From positions 738,501 to 802,500 of the forward strand of contig NZ_AP023367.1 of assembly GCF_014218335.1 (NCBI RefSeq): a stretch of 64,000 nt of DNA, given 5' to 3'. A model generated the notes under the pieces. It saw only the letters and a program-made list of their open reading frames with translations. It did no database searches and was not told the origin of the DNA. The stretch comes from Anaerocolumna cellulosilytica. GTDB taxonomy: Bacteria > Bacillota > Clostridia > Lachnospirales > Lachnospiraceae. Shown one piece after another: positions 43,841 to 52,589 of the stretch (position 1 is its first letter; each line of letters starts with the position of its first letter). Made by a program: the position numbers and the translations under genes.

Positions 43841-45365
43841 GATTGTTCCTTTCAAGCGGCAGGGTGAATACAAAAACAGCACCGCCGTCTTTTTTATTTT
43901 CAGCATATATAGTCCCGTTATGGGCTAGAATAATGGTTTTACATATGGATAAACCGATACCAAATCCCTTTTTTGTATCACTACTTTTATTTTCATCTGG
44001 AGAATAGCCGTCAAAGATGGTATCTAAATTTGATGGAGTTATCCCAATTCCGTTATCAGTTACTTGAATATGGATAGAATCTTCTAAAAGGACAGCGGAT
44101 AATAGAACCGGGTCATCCGTACCTGAATATTTAATGGAATTTTCCACAAGATTAATAATAACCTGTTCGATTAAGGTGGGATCCATTGGTACTATAACAA
44201 TCTCTTCAGGTATGTGAACCTGAATGACAGCACCGGGGTAGCGTTTACGAAGTCTTAAGACAGCCTCTGTTATAACCTCTTCTAAAATCTCTTGTGATTT
44301 ATTTACAGAGGATACGCCTTCTTTAATGCGGGTTATGGTAAGAAGATTTTCCACCATGTGTAAAAGCCAGTTGGAATCTTCATAAATATAATGGAGACAC
44401 CGATTTTGTTCATCCGGAGGCAGTTTATCCCTATTTTTAATTAAGGTTTCACTAGCACCAATCATTCCGGTGAGTGGAGTACGAAGGTCATGTGATATGG
44501 CACGTAATAGGTTTGCCCTCATTTTTTCCTTTTCCGTTTCTAATTTTATAAGCTGTTGGTTATTAGAAAGATGCTGTCTTTCCAAAGCTATAGCTACCTG
44601 CGAAATAATAAGGTGAAGAGATGCTAAGGAATCCTCTGATAGAGAATGCATTGAAGGTCTATAGATACCGATGACACCAAAAACTGTATCGTGGGAGATA
44701 AGGGGCAGGTAGGTGCAGCTGGAATTTTGTGGGTAATCTGTATAGATACCTGCGGCTTTCGTATTTTCAAATACCCAGTGGGCAATAAAAGTTTCATGGT
44801 GAGATTTGAATAGCTTCTCATGATCTTGGCTTAAGCAATGATAGGTTCCGTTATTAGAAAGCTGAGGGGAAACGGGATAAAAAACGGTGGATGCACCCAC
44901 AAAATCAGTTATATAATCAAGAGCCAGTTCTACAATACTGTTAAGGCCGTTTACGGAAAGTAATTTATTATTAATTTCATTTAATTTACGATTTCTAGTC
45001 TCTCGTTCGTCTGCTTTTTTTGCATGTTCCTTTAGATGAACAGTAGTAGTGCTGGTTAGGATGGAAATAAGCAACATTCCCAAAAAAGTAATCGGGTAGC
45101 CATTACGGGTGAAGTCAAGATTAAAGTAAGGCAGGGTAAAGTAATAATTTACGCCGATAACACCTGCCAAGGAAGAAAAAATACCCCATACATAACCATT
45201 GGTGTTCTTGGATATAAGAACCACAGCCAAAACATAAACGATAGATACATTATGATAACTGCCAGTAGCATATTTAAAGAAAAATGCCGTAATGGTTGCC
45301 AATGTAAGAATTGTTGTGGTTTTAAAAAAGTCCATTAGGGCAATAATTTTAGTAGGTCTGTTCAT
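43833..45365 (-). CDS. KdpD-like sensor kinase lacking the N-terminal KdpD domain
   Basis: A 510-residue histidine kinase. Four membrane helices of the DUF4118 type (about residues 15-108; SIVYVLAVVLISKNTNGYVWGIFSSLAGVIGVNYYF) are followed by a GAF-like region, the phosphorylation His near residue 291 in RAISHDLRTPL, and ATP-binding N (NLVENSIKYSG), G1 (DNGIGI) and G2 (GFGIGLSICK) boxes. Full KdpD has about 900 residues with N-terminal KdpD and Usp domains; these are absent here. The start has AAAGGAACC upstream. It is divergent from the phosphate/potassium operon. Confidence 0.85.
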   Translation of the reverse strand: MNRPTKIIALMDFFKTTTILTLATITAFFFKYATGSYHNVSIVYVLAVVLISKNTNGYVWGIFSSLAGVIGVNYYFTLPYFNLDFTRNGYPITFLGMLLISILTSTTTVHLKEHAKKADERETRNRKLNEINNKLLSVNGLNSIVELALDYITDFVGASTVFYPVSPQLSNNGTYHCLSQDHEKLFKSHHETFIAHWVFENTKAAGIYTDYPQNSSCTYLPLISHDTVFGVIGIYRPSMHSLSEDSLASLHLIISQVAIALERQHLSNNQQLIKLETEKEKMRANLLRAISHDLRTPLTGMIGASETLIKNRDKLPPDEQNRCLHYIYEDSNWLLHMVENLLTITRIKEGVSSVNKSQEILEEVITEAVLRLRKRYPGAVIQVHIPEEIVIVPMDPTLIEQVIINLVENSIKYSGTDDPVLLSAVLLEDSIHIQVTDNGIGITPSNLDTIFDGYSPDENKSSDTKKGFGIGLSICKTIILAHNGTIYAENKKDGGAVFVFTLPLERNNHE

Positions 45366-45494
45366 AGGGTTCCTTTCGTCTGACTATAATAAAGCATAAG
45401 TAAAAGTCAAAGAGACTTTGCTCAATTATATATTATAATACATTAGGTAAAGAAAGCCTAGGGCGTATATGACTAATCCATGAATTTTTATCGA

Positions 45495-45548
45495 GTTAAG
45501 AAAATGTTAAGAAATTTAGATAACATTGTATTCATGTAAATTTCATGT
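45495..45548 (+). promoter_or_regulatory. two 11-bp-period direct repeats, putative OmpR/PhoB-type boxes
   Basis: GTTAAGAAA occurs at 45495-45503 and 45506-45514; TTCATGT occurs at 45531-45537 and 45542-45548, spaced by AAAT. Both pairs have a period of 11 bases, as expected for tandem binding of OmpR-family regulators (PhoB/PhoP boxes). They lie in the divergent region between the KdpDE-like genes and the phosphate transporter gene. Confidence 0.5.
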
Positions 45549-45605
45549 TAAGATTCATTGTGTAATAATATGATTAAGCATTTAGAGAATAGTTGGGAGG
45601 AAATT

Positions 45606-46658
45606 ATGACAATTTCTTTAGGCGATTTTTTGCAGCAGGCAACAAGCAATCCTGCATTATTGATAACGGTGATTCTAACGCTGGGTGTAATCTTAGTTAA
45701 TGGTTGGACAGATGCACCAAATGCAATTGCGACCTGCGTTTCTACACGCTCAATGGACCCGAAAAAAGCAATTATTATGGCAGCCATATTTAATTTTCTT
45801 GGAGTACTGGTTATGACATATGTCAATGCCACCGTTGCGCAGACTATTTATAATATGGTAGATTTTGGTGGTGATTCCAGAAATTCTTTGGTAGCATTAT
45901 GTGCAGCGCTCTTTGCTATTGTAATATGGGCAACGGCTGCATGGGCATTCGGAATTCCTACCAGCGAAAGCCATGCATTGATTGCGGGTCTGTCGGGTGC
46001 AGCAATAGCACTGCAAAAAGGTTTTTCCGGTATTAACGGACAAGAATGGATTAAAGTTATCTACGGTCTCGTTATTTCCACAGGAATGGGATTTGGAATA
46101 GGTTTCGTAGCAGTCCGCCTAATTGAGTCATTTTGTATAAATATTGACAGACGCAAATCCAGACCGTTTTTTCAAAAGGCACAGATATTTGGCGGGGCTG
46201 CAATGGCGTTTATGCATGGGGCACAAGATGGACAAAAATTTATGGGTGTTTTCATGCTTGGAATCTTCCTTGCAAATGGTCAAAGTGATGTAACAAATTT
46301 TAGAATCCCCATATGGTTGATGGTATTATGTTCTGTAGTTATGGCTCTAGGCACCTCTATAGGAGGTTATCGTATTATAAAGACGGTTGGAATGGGAATG
46401 GTTAAACTTGATACATATCAAGGGTTTGCAGCAGATACGGCAGCTGCAATCAGTCTGCTAATATCCTCCGTGTTTGGTGTACCGGTAAGTACCACACATA
46501 CAAAAACCACAGCAATCATGGGAGTGGGTGCATCAAAAAGACTTTCTTCTGTAAACTGGGGAATTGTAAAAGAAATGGTAGCAGCTTGGATACTTACCTT
46601 TCCTGGGTGTGGTGTCGTAGGATATTTAATGGCATATATTTTTATGAAGCTTTTTTAA
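45606..46658 (+). CDS. pit: PiT family inorganic phosphate transporter
   Basis: A 350-residue membrane transporter with about ten hydrophobic segments. The two family signatures are visible: GWTDAPNAIATCVSTRSM near residue 32 and a C-terminal VFGVPVSTTHTKTTAIMGVGA near 295. It imports phosphate by cation symport. The frame opens at 45558, but GGGAGG at 45596-45601 selects the ATG at 45606. It is first in an operon with DUF47, KtrB, KtrA and an AI-2E-family gene. Confidence 0.9.
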   Translation: MTISLGDFLQQATSNPALLITVILTLGVILVNGWTDAPNAIATCVSTRSMDPKKAIIMAAIFNFLGVLVMTYVNATVAQTIYNMVDFGGDSRNSLVALCAALFAIVIWATAAWAFGIPTSESHALIAGLSGAAIALQKGFSGINGQEWIKVIYGLVISTGMGFGIGFVAVRLIESFCINIDRRKSRPFFQKAQIFGGAAMAFMHGAQDGQKFMGVFMLGIFLANGQSDVTNFRIPIWLMVLCSVVMALGTSIGGYRIIKTVGMGMVKLDTYQGFAADTAAAISLLISSVFGVPVSTTHTKTTAIMGVGASKRLSSVNWGIVKEMVAAWILTFPGCGVVGYLMAYIFMKLF

Positions 46659-46692
46659 TTTGAGAGAAACACAATTTATATTAAATTTTAAC

Positions 46693-46720
46693 GTGTACAG
46701 GTGCACAGATTGGAGCTTAT
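46693..46720 (+). promoter_or_regulatory. class A hairpin leader of the DUF47 gene
   Basis: GTGTA pairs with TGCAC (46693-46706, one G-U pair), followed by AGATTGGAGCTT and the ATG at 46721. Confidence 0.5.
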
Positions 46721-47344
46721 ATGAAAAGTAGAAAAGAATATAATTACTTTGAAGCATTTATAAATTTATCAAAATTTTCACTTAATTCAGCAGAAATTTT
46801 AAATAAAACGTTACATGAGTTTGATATAAGAAAGATAAACGAAAAAATTCGCGAGATGCACAATATTGAACATTCTGCGGATATTGCAAAGCATGAGATG
46901 TTAGAATGTCTAATGAAAGAATTTTTACCACCCATTGAGAGAGAAGATATAAATGTTCTATCTCAAAAAATAGACGATGTAACAGATGCAATAGAAGATG
47001 TATTAATATGTATTGATATCTTCAATGTGAAACACATACGTCCGGAAATCCTTAAGTTCACAGAGCTGATAGTAGATTGCTGTAAATCCATGGATTCCGC
47101 ACTTGTAGAATTCCAAAATTTTAAAAAATCAAAAAAACTTCATTCAGAAATTGTAGAAATAAATCGCTTGGAAGAAGAAGGAGATGCACTTTATGTCAAT
47201 GGAGTGCGTAACTTATATAAGACCTCTGGCGAACCCGTGGAACTGATGGTGTGGACAGAAATATTCCGTCGCCTGGAAAAATGCTTTGATGCTTGTGAAG
47301 ACGTAGCAAATACTATAGAAAGTATCGTAATGAAAAACTCATAA
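46721..47344 (+). CDS. DUF47/PhoU-like phosphate transport accessory protein
   Basis: A 207-residue helical cytosolic protein of the DUF47 (PhoU-related) family, which commonly partners PiT transporters. Typical blocks are KIREMHNIEHSADIAKHEMLECLMKEFLPPIEREDI and DACEDVANTIESIVMKNS. DUF47 proteins bind metals and modulate phosphate uptake in several bacteria. It lies 62 bases after the PiT gene and 17 bases before the KtrB gene. Confidence 0.9.
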   Translation: MKSRKEYNYFEAFINLSKFSLNSAEILNKTLHEFDIRKINEKIREMHNIEHSADIAKHEMLECLMKEFLPPIEREDINVLSQKIDDVTDAIEDVLICIDIFNVKHIRPEILKFTELIVDCCKSMDSALVEFQNFKKSKKLHSEIVEINRLEEEGDALYVNGVRNLYKTSGEPVELMVWTEIFRRLEKCFDACEDVANTIESIVMKNS

Positions 47345-47361
47345 AAGGATTGGTGAGTGTA

Positions 47362-48654
47362 ATGTCTATATTCAAAAAAATGAGTCCCGGGCGTTTTATT
47401 GTTCTTGGTTTTGCAGTTGTGATATTAATGGGAGCTGTCTTATTGACGATTCCTATATCTGCCAACAACAATGTCAATGTTTCCTTTTTGGATGCATTAT
47501 TTAGTGCTACCAGTGCAGTCTGTGTTACTGGATTAGCTGTTATTGACATCGGGGATTCATTTAATATATTTGGAAGAACCGTAATGGCACTTCTGATACA
47601 GGTAGGTGGACTTGGGTTCGCCTCCGTAGGTGTGGGTTTCTTCCTATTAACAAGAAAAAAGGTTAGTTTTAAAGACCGTCTACTAATAAAGGAAGCACTA
47701 AACCTTAATTCTTTAAAAGGAATTATTAAGCTGGTAAAGTCAATTTTAATTATGACCTTATGCTTTGAGGGGATTGGCACTGTATTAAGTTTTATTGTGT
47801 TTTCAAAAGATTATCCGCCTTTAAAAGCTTTAGGAATAAGCGTATTTCATGCAGTTTCTTCTTTTAATAATGCAGGTTTTGATATACTTGGAAACTTTCA
47901 AAACTTAATTCCGTATGCGAATAATGTATTACTTAATTTAACAACTTGCGGTTTAATTATTTTTGGAGGATTGGGTTTTTTCGTAATCAAAGAAATCATA
48001 CAAAAGCGCAGTTTTAAAAAGTTTTCTCTGCATACAAAAATAGTTATTACAATGACGATTGGCTTGTTGAGTATTGGTACTATACTTATAAAATATACGG
48101 AAGATATAAGTTGGCTTGGAGCTTTTTTCTTTAGTACATCAGCCAGAACTGCCGGTTTTACAACACATGCAATGGGCACATTTACCAATGCCACATTATT
48201 TGTTATAATTATGTTAATGTTTATAGGAGCTTCTCCGGGATCTACCGGCGGTGGTATCAAGACAACAACAACATTTACACTTTTTCAAAGTGCTTACAGC
48301 ATTGCTACAAATAAGCATTGTTCAGCATTTAAACGAAAAATACCGAATGATGTTGTAATGAAAGCGTTTGTCATTACCTTGTTAGCAGGGGTAGTAGTAT
48401 GTGTTGATACACTCCTTCTGAGTAGTATTGAACCGGACTATACCTTCATGCAAATATTGTTCGAGGTGGTTTCAGCCTTTGGTACAGTTGGTCTGTCTAC
48501 AGGTATAACACCTGAGCTTTCAGAAGCAAGTAAGATAATCTTAATACTTACGATGTTTATCGGTAGACTTGGTCCACTTACGATTGCCACCATCTGGTCA
48601 TTTAAGCCTATGTCCAGTGTATCTTACTCAGAAGAAACAATTACAATTGGTTAA
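47362..48654 (+). CDS. ktrB: potassium uptake channel subunit KtrB (TrkH family)
   Basis: A 430-residue membrane protein with four M1-P-M2 repeats. The four selectivity filters are seen as SAVCVTGL (about residue 50), SSFNNAGF (about 173), ARTAGFTT (about 265) and AFGTVGLSTG (about 375). It moves potassium (sodium-coupled) under control of the KtrA ring encoded next. ATG at 47362 follows GGTGAG; GTG at 47353 and TTG at 47350 are alternatives. Pairing with a short RCK protein favours KtrB over TrkH. Confidence 0.88.
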   Translation: MSIFKKMSPGRFIVLGFAVVILMGAVLLTIPISANNNVNVSFLDALFSATSAVCVTGLAVIDIGDSFNIFGRTVMALLIQVGGLGFASVGVGFFLLTRKKVSFKDRLLIKEALNLNSLKGIIKLVKSILIMTLCFEGIGTVLSFIVFSKDYPPLKALGISVFHAVSSFNNAGFDILGNFQNLIPYANNVLLNLTTCGLIIFGGLGFFVIKEIIQKRSFKKFSLHTKIVITMTIGLLSIGTILIKYTEDISWLGAFFFSTSARTAGFTTHAMGTFTNATLFVIIMLMFIGASPGSTGGGIKTTTTFTLFQSAYSIATNKHCSAFKRKIPNDVVMKAFVITLLAGVVVCVDTLLLSSIEPDYTFMQILFEVVSAFGTVGLSTGITPELSEASKIILILTMFIGRLGPLTIATIWSFKPMSSVSYSEETITIG

Positions 48655-48782
48655 TTATAACTTAAAGGAAGAATATAAAATCATTTCATGTTCTCATTTG
48701 GGAAGTATTGTGTGTTTCATGCAATATGTATGAGTATGAATGTAAAAGAGGAGAATATCTCTGCTTTTTAAGGAGGATTAGG

Positions 48783-49460
48783 ATGTTACAACATAAATCA
48801 ACCATAGAATTCGGTATTATCGGCCTTGGACGCTTTGGCTTTGCACTGGCAGAGACCCTGGCAGATGCAGGTAAAGAAGTTTTGGTTTTAGACAATAATG
48901 AAAATAAGGTTAAGCAAATCAGGCATTTGACAGATAATGCATTTGTGGTAGGAGCGTTAGATAAAGAGACTTTAGAAGATGCAGGTATTCAAAATTGTGG
49001 GACTGTAATCGTATGTATTGGTGAAAAAATTGATGTAAGTATATTGACGACACTTAATGTAATCAGTATGGGAGTGCCAAGAGTGATAGCCAAGGCTATC
49101 AGCTATGAACAGGGCAGAGTACTTGAAAAAATTGGTGCAGAAGTAGTTTATCCGGAAAGTGATATGGCTATTCGCCTAGCAAACCGTCTTGTATCTACAA
49201 GTATTCTCGATTCGATTGAATTAACCGGAGATATAGCGATTGCTGAATTAAAACTTACTCATAAAATTGCAGGACAGACCGTATTGCAGGCTAACTTACG
49301 TAAAAAATATAATATTAATATTATTGCCTTGGAACAGGAAGGGGTTACTACCACAGATATAACACCGGATAAGGTATTGATGGTGGACGATAAATTAGTA
49401 GTAGTCGGAAAAAGGATAAACATTAAGAAATTCGAAGAGTTTCTAACCGGATTAAGATAA
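48783..49460 (+). CDS. ktrA: potassium uptake regulatory subunit KtrA (RCK protein)
   Basis: A 225-residue cytosolic protein with an RCK_N Rossmann domain (FGIIGLGRFGFALAETLADAGKEVLVLDNNENKV, GxGxxG plus acidic residue) and an RCK_C domain from about residue 145. It binds ATP/ADP or NAD(H) and gates KtrB. The frame opens at 48708, but AAGGAGGA at 48769-48776 selects ATG 48783. One RCK pair, as in KtrA, rather than the double length of TrkA. Confidence 0.9.
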   Translation: MLQHKSTIEFGIIGLGRFGFALAETLADAGKEVLVLDNNENKVKQIRHLTDNAFVVGALDKETLEDAGIQNCGTVIVCIGEKIDVSILTTLNVISMGVPRVIAKAISYEQGRVLEKIGAEVVYPESDMAIRLANRLVSTSILDSIELTGDIAIAELKLTHKIAGQTVLQANLRKKYNINIIALEQEGVTTTDITPDKVLMVDDKLVVVGKRINIKKFEEFLTGLR

Positions 49461-49473
49461 TAATGCAGTGTAA

Positions 49474-49510
49474 GTGCTGATAGCACTAGAGCACATAGAT
49501 GGGAGTTAGG
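49474..49510 (+). promoter_or_regulatory. class A hairpin leader shared with 8312
   Basis: AGTGCT pairs with AGCACT around GAT (49474-49488), followed by AGAGCACATAGATGGGAGTT. Bases 49479-49500 are identical to 8312-8333. Confidence 0.6.
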
Positions 49511-50572
49511 ATGAATATAGAAAAACAAAAAGCATTTCTGATACGATTTGTTTACATCGCATTAATATTAGGGCTTGTATTTATCAGTTTAAAATATGTT
49601 ATGCCACTTTTAATGCCCTTTGTCATTGGTTTAATTGTTGCGGCATTTTTACGTCCAATTATTGATGTGATATCTGCAAAGCTTCATATTAAGCGCCCTA
49701 TTGTTTCTATATTGATACTTCTCATTTTTTATGGTGTTCTTGTGTTTTTGGCTGTATTGGCAGGTGCCAGAGTGTTCAGTTACTTGCAGACTTTGTTTCC
49801 GCAAATACCTACTTTTTATAAAGAATCTCTAGAGCCGGCTTTCGATGGAATGACAAATGATTTATTAAATCGTTTCCCGGAATTAGAAGTATATTTGGAA
49901 GAAATATTTACAAGTATAAATCAGTCAATTCTGGAGTTTTTAACAAAAGTGTCTCAGGCGGTACTGGGTGTAATTACTGGTTTCGCAGGGCAGGTACCCA
50001 CCATGCTCATCAATTTGATTTTTACGATTGTATCCACCTTTTTCTTTACAATTGACTATCATAGAATCGTAAACTTTGTATTAAGGCAGTTTGCAAAAGA
50101 AAAACGTAACATGATTTTGCTGGTAAAAGATAATGTTATCGGAACTCTTGGCAAATTTATCAGGGCGTATACTGTACTGATATTCATTACTTTCTTTGAA
50201 CTTTCGCTGGGATTTATTATTCTTAGGATACCCAATGCTCTATTAATAGGACTAATTGTTGCCATTGTAGATATACTGCCAATTCTGGGTACTGGTGCGG
50301 TACTGCTTCCATGGTGTATGATTGCCTTTATATTTGGTAATAACAGTATGGGTATTGGAATATTAATACTTTATATAATTATAACCGTTGTAAGGCAGAC
50401 ACTTGAACCAAGAGTTGTAGGGCAGCAGATAGGACTCCATCCGGTAGTAACTTTAATTTGCATTTTTGTAGGTGCGAAACTTCTTGGAGTTGTAGGTATA
50501 TTTCTATTTCCGGTAACTGCAACAATAGTTAAAAAATTAAATGATGAAGGTTCCATTCACTTATTTAAGTAA
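49511..50572 (+). CDS. AI-2E family transporter (PerM-like)
   Basis: A 353-residue membrane protein with about seven to eight hydrophobic segments. The C-terminal half carries the family pattern (AIVDILPILGTGAVLLPWCMIAFIFGN, then QTLEPRVVGQQIGLHPVVTLICIFVGAKLLGVVGIFLFPVTATI). Members have been linked to quorum-signal export, sodium/proton exchange and wall-enzyme regulation; the substrate cannot be predicted. GGGAG at 49501-49505 supports ATG 49511. It ends the phosphate/potassium operon and has a paralogue at 56770. Confidence 0.85.
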   Translation: MNIEKQKAFLIRFVYIALILGLVFISLKYVMPLLMPFVIGLIVAAFLRPIIDVISAKLHIKRPIVSILILLIFYGVLVFLAVLAGARVFSYLQTLFPQIPTFYKESLEPAFDGMTNDLLNRFPELEVYLEEIFTSINQSILEFLTKVSQAVLGVITGFAGQVPTMLINLIFTIVSTFFFTIDYHRIVNFVLRQFAKEKRNMILLVKDNVIGTLGKFIRAYTVLIFITFFELSLGFIILRIPNALLIGLIVAIVDILPILGTGAVLLPWCMIAFIFGNNSMGIGILILYIIITVVRQTLEPRVVGQQIGLHPVVTLICIFVGAKLLGVVGIFLFPVTATIVKKLNDEGSIHLFK

Positions 50573-50706
50573 ATAGTAGTATTATTAGTAAAGACGGCTT
50601 GAAACATAAGGTGGAAAAATATGCAAGTATGACACTTACTTGTATCAATAATTTGGACAAAATGTCTTAATTGATATTTTTTATCAAATACAACAATTTC
50701 TTGTGC

Positions 50707-50736
50707 TTGACAGTATATGTAACATTGTTATATAAT
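50707..50736 (+). promoter_or_regulatory. strong promoter of lipoprotein gene
   Basis: TTGACA (50707-50712), 18 bases, TATAAT (50731-50736), about 70 bases before the start codon. Confidence 0.8.
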
Positions 50737-50811
50737 TAACATGTTTGATAAATTAACACTTACAGTACATACTCCTAACATGGATTTGTACACTAAGGGA
50801 GGAGCAAAAAA

Positions 50812-51342
50812 ATGAAAAAAGTTTTAAGTCTTGCATTAGTATTAGTACTTGTATTCTCATTATCTGCTTGTTCTAAAACAAGTTCAGGTTCATCTGATTT
50901 AAAATTCGGTCAGGTAGAATACGCAGCCCACGGAACTAAATCATTCGCAGTAACTTCAGTTGTTTTACAGGGAGATAAAATTGCTGTTGCCTATATTGAC
51001 GAATTCCAGGTACTTCCTAAAGAAGGAACTACAGGTGTTCCTAACAGTGATTCCGATTTCGGTGCTAACTTTGCAGATGCAGCGCAACAGCTTGCATCTA
51101 AAAGAGTGAACGATGCTTATTACAGTGCAATGATGTCAGAAAAAGCAGGCGCAACTGTAACTATCGTTAATAACTTTGAAGCAATTGAGTCTTTTGCAGA
51201 AGGTAAAACAATTACTGAGTTAGAAGCAGCAATTAACGGAAAGACTTCCGAAGAAATTCTTGATGCAGTATCCGGTGCAACTTTAGTTGATACATCAGGA
51301 TATATTCAGTCAATTATTGAAGCTGCAAAGGCTGCTAAATAA
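50812..51342 (+). CDS. lipoprotein with FMN-binding-like flavinylation motif
   Basis: A 176-residue lipoprotein. The signal peptide ends in the lipobox LSAC (Cys20), followed by a Ser-rich linker. The folded part ends with DAVSGAT at residues 151-157, which fits the DxxSGAT motif where the ApbE enzyme attaches FMN to Thr in FMN_bind domains, and the preceding VTSVVLQGDKIAVAYIDEFQ fits the start of that domain. It may carry covalent flavin at the outer membrane face for electron transfer (inference). GGGAGGAG and a strong promoter suggest high expression. A monocistronic unit with its own terminator. Confidence 0.6.
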   Translation: MKKVLSLALVLVLVFSLSACSKTSSGSSDLKFGQVEYAAHGTKSFAVTSVVLQGDKIAVAYIDEFQVLPKEGTTGVPNSDSDFGANFADAAQQLASKRVNDAYYSAMMSEKAGATVTIVNNFEAIESFAEGKTITELEAAINGKTSEEILDAVSGATLVDTSGYIQSIIEAAKAAK

Positions 51343-51357
51343 TTTAAAGATGTCTAT

Positions 51358-51388
51358 GCTCCAGAAGGAAACTTCTGGGGCTTTTTTT
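51358..51388 (+). terminator. intrinsic terminator
   Basis: GCTCCAGAAG pairs with CTTCTGGGGC around GAAA, followed by TTTTTTT. Confidence 0.9.
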
Positions 51389-51599
51389 CTTTATCAATTT
51401 AAAAAAGCGGAACAGAATAGTGTCTAGTAAAGCATAGAAGCCGATGAATCGATACGTTGAAAATATGTTAATAGGTTAACATATTGTAACAAATAAGACC
51501 TACCTACACACATTTTAACTTGAAAATAATTGTAAATTACGCTATAGTAATGAAGACACATATTTGATTGTACAAAAAGAAGATTAGAAGGGTAATGGT

Positions 51600-52538
51600 A
51601 TGACATACTTTGATAATGCAAAGCAGATTATGATAGAAATTAATAAAGCGATTATCGGTAAGAATCAGGCAGTACAAAAGGTCTTGACTGCAATACTTGC
51701 CAAAGGTCACATACTAATAGAAGATATACCGGGTGTTGGTAAAACCACACTTGCGCTGGCATTTTCCAAAACCATGACATTGGATTACAACAGACTTCAA
51801 TTTACACCGGATGTTTTGCCTACAGATGTATTAGGATTTCATGTGCTGGGCAAAGACGGTGGGATGAATGAATTTAGGCCCGGTCCGGTTATGTGCAATT
51901 TATTTCTGGCGGATGAAATTAACCGGACATCCTCAAAAACACAGTCAGCACTTCTTGAGGTAATGGAGGAGGGGAATGTAACTATTGATGGATTTACCAG
52001 AGAGGTTCCAAAGCCCTTTACAGTTATAGCCACTCAAAATCCGATAGGGTCTATTGGTACCCAGATATTACCGGAGTCCCAGTTGGACCGCTTTATGATA
52101 AAAATTTCTATGGGGTATCCGGACATATTAAGCGAAATGAGTATGCTTAAGGGCAGGGAGAAGCAAAAACCCCTTGAAATTCTTCAGAAGGTAGTAGATA
52201 AAACAGATATTACTAAGATGCAGTCCTTAGCAGAGCAAACATATATTCATGACAGTATCTATGAATATATGGTGAAACTTGTTTTGCAAACCAGAAAACA
52301 CAACTTTATAGAACTTGGTGTAAGTCCACGAGGAACGATAGCTTTAATGAATATGGCAAAAGCAAATGCTTTTATGCATGGCAGAGATTATATGATTCCG
52401 GAGGATGTTAAATATGTATTTCGGGATGTAATAGCCCATCGATTGATAATGAGTTCAAAAGCCAGAATTAACGACATGACGATTCAGCGCGTAGTTGATT
52501 CCATATTACAACAGGTACAAGCTCCAAAACTAGCTTAA
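51600..52538 (+). CDS. MoxR family AAA+ ATPase
   Basis: A 312-residue ATPase. Walker A is IPGVGKTTLA near residue 43, Walker B is LFLADEINR near 104, and sensor-type residues follow in FTVIATQNPIGSIGTQILPESQLDRFM. MoxR ATPases act as chaperones in assembly or activation of surface and metal proteins. It is first in the classic MoxR-DUF58-transglutaminase operon. Confidence 0.92.
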   Translation: MTYFDNAKQIMIEINKAIIGKNQAVQKVLTAILAKGHILIEDIPGVGKTTLALAFSKTMTLDYNRLQFTPDVLPTDVLGFHVLGKDGGMNEFRPGPVMCNLFLADEINRTSSKTQSALLEVMEEGNVTIDGFTREVPKPFTVIATQNPIGSIGTQILPESQLDRFMIKISMGYPDILSEMSMLKGREKQKPLEILQKVVDKTDITKMQSLAEQTYIHDSIYEYMVKLVLQTRKHNFIELGVSPRGTIALMNMAKANAFMHGRDYMIPEDVKYVFRDVIAHRLIMSSKARINDMTIQRVVDSILQQVQAPKLA

Positions 52539-52589
52539 TAGGTACATTACGACAGATATTTATGGTAAGGCGTTAAAGATAGGAGACAG

